Shown: positions 55,026 through 55,229 of the stretch, piece after piece
How positions within the stretch are numbered: position 1 is the stretch's first letter
How the letters are laid out: the number at the start of each line of letters is the position of its first letter
Assembly (NCBI GenBank): GCA_938008215.1
Contig: CALLLS010000044.1
Span: forward strand, 1-55,229
DNA: 55,229 nt
Source of the DNA: an uncultured Verrucomicrobiales bacterium
GTDB lineage: Bacteria; Verrucomicrobiota; Verrucomicrobiia; Verrucomicrobiales; Akkermansiaceae
Direction of reading: 5' to 3'
Notes under the pieces: generated by a model
What the model saw: only the letters and a program-made list of their open reading frames with translations
Told to the model about the DNA's origin: nothing
Databases searched by the model: none
Program-made: the position numbers and the translations under genes

Positions 55026-55229
55026 TTAAGGCATCGGAAACTGACGATTAAAGGCGAAGACGCGCTCTTTTAATTCCGCTATGTAATCCGCATCTTTACG
55101 GTTCGTAATCCCTTCATGGATGAAGTCTGCCACTTGCTTTATGTCTTTTTCCTTCATTCCCCGTGTCGTTACTGCAGGCGTTCCGATACGGATTCCACCT
55201 GGATTCACTGCGCTCCCGCTATCGAACGG
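55026..55229 (-). CDS. glyA: Serine hydroxymethyltransferase (partial, C-terminus only)
   Basis: Interconverts serine and glycine with tetrahydrofolate. Only the last 67 codons or so are in the window. The stretch NPGGIRIGTPAVTTRGMKE includes the substrate-carboxylate arginine region (RIGTPA) diagnostic for the family. The rest of the gene lies to the right of the window. Starts the glyA-menA run on the minus strand. Confidence 0.95.
   Translation of the reverse strand, partial: PFDSGSAVNPGGIRIGTPAVTTRGMKEKDIKQVADFIHEGITNRKDADYIAELKERVFAFNRQFPMP

Overview
The window looks like core chromosome from a Gram-negative member of the Verrucomicrobiota (Planctomycetes-Verrucomicrobia-Chlamydiae group), probably of class Verrucomicrobiia. 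This is an inference. It rests on a secreted protease with a PEP-CTERM tail, a metalloprotease with an SHD1-like N-terminal segment of the kind common in this group, a eukaryote-type UDP-glucose pyrophosphorylase, an outer-membrane lipid transport (Mla) pair, lipoproteins, menaquinone synthesis, and start codons that mostly lack a Shine-Dalgarno sequence. The DNA is AT-leaning. No insertion sequence, prophage, CRISPR array or clear island is present.

Layout. (1) 1-4326, minus strand: F-type ATP synthase operon atpB-E-F-H-A-G, cut at the left edge inside atpG. It has an unusually short delta subunit. (2) 4537-10389, plus strand: HU protein, ATP-type PEP carboxykinase, a lone RND efflux permease and a YlbF-family protein with a Gly/Cys tail. 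(3) 10480-15053: MalY/PatB lyase and Hsp33 (minus), a Lys/Ser-rich lipoprotein (minus), a polysaccharide deacetylase lipoprotein (plus) and ruvB (minus). (4) 15164-29925, plus strand: Cys-free ribosomal protein L36, a repeat-rich lipoprotein, then the classical block tRNA-Thr, tuf, tRNA-Trp, secE, nusG, rplK, rplA, rplJ, rplL, rpoB, rpoC. This block has structured intergenic RNA before rplL and rpoB. (5) 30062-36554: a glycosyltransferase fused to an LpxH-like phosphatase, an RbsD/FucU-like lipoprotein, RlpA, an NhaC antiporter, and a LysM-like secreted protein coupled to a RimK-type ATP-grasp ligase. (6) 36551-43283, minus strand: CobA-HemD fusion, hemC, UDP-glucose pyrophosphorylase, tlyA and mlaD-mlaF. 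(7) 43402-48527, plus strand: polyprenyl diphosphate synthase, nrdR, an ATP-cone-like small protein, a HIT protein, a large ion antiporter and riboflavin synthase. (8) 48533-52753, minus strand: PEP-CTERM serine protease, a gluzincin metalloprotease, a degenerate relative of it and a membrane-anchored unknown. (9) 52860-55229: purA (plus), menA and the end of glyA (minus).

The genes give a picture of a respiring, menaquinone-using, gluconeogenic bacterium. It has a proton-type ATP synthase, two predicted sodium/proton antiporters (suggesting a saline habitat), tetrapyrrole synthesis and an active envelope with lipoproteins and secreted proteases.

No large undescribed defence or mobile system is visible. 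The most interesting unexplained signals are small. They are a possible two-state RNA between rplJ and rplL, a perfect 11-bp palindrome that swallows the nrdR start codon, an ATP-cone-like protein next to nrdR, an active/degenerate metalloprotease pair, and a glycosyltransferase-phosphatase fusion. All functions are by motif recognition; no database search was run.
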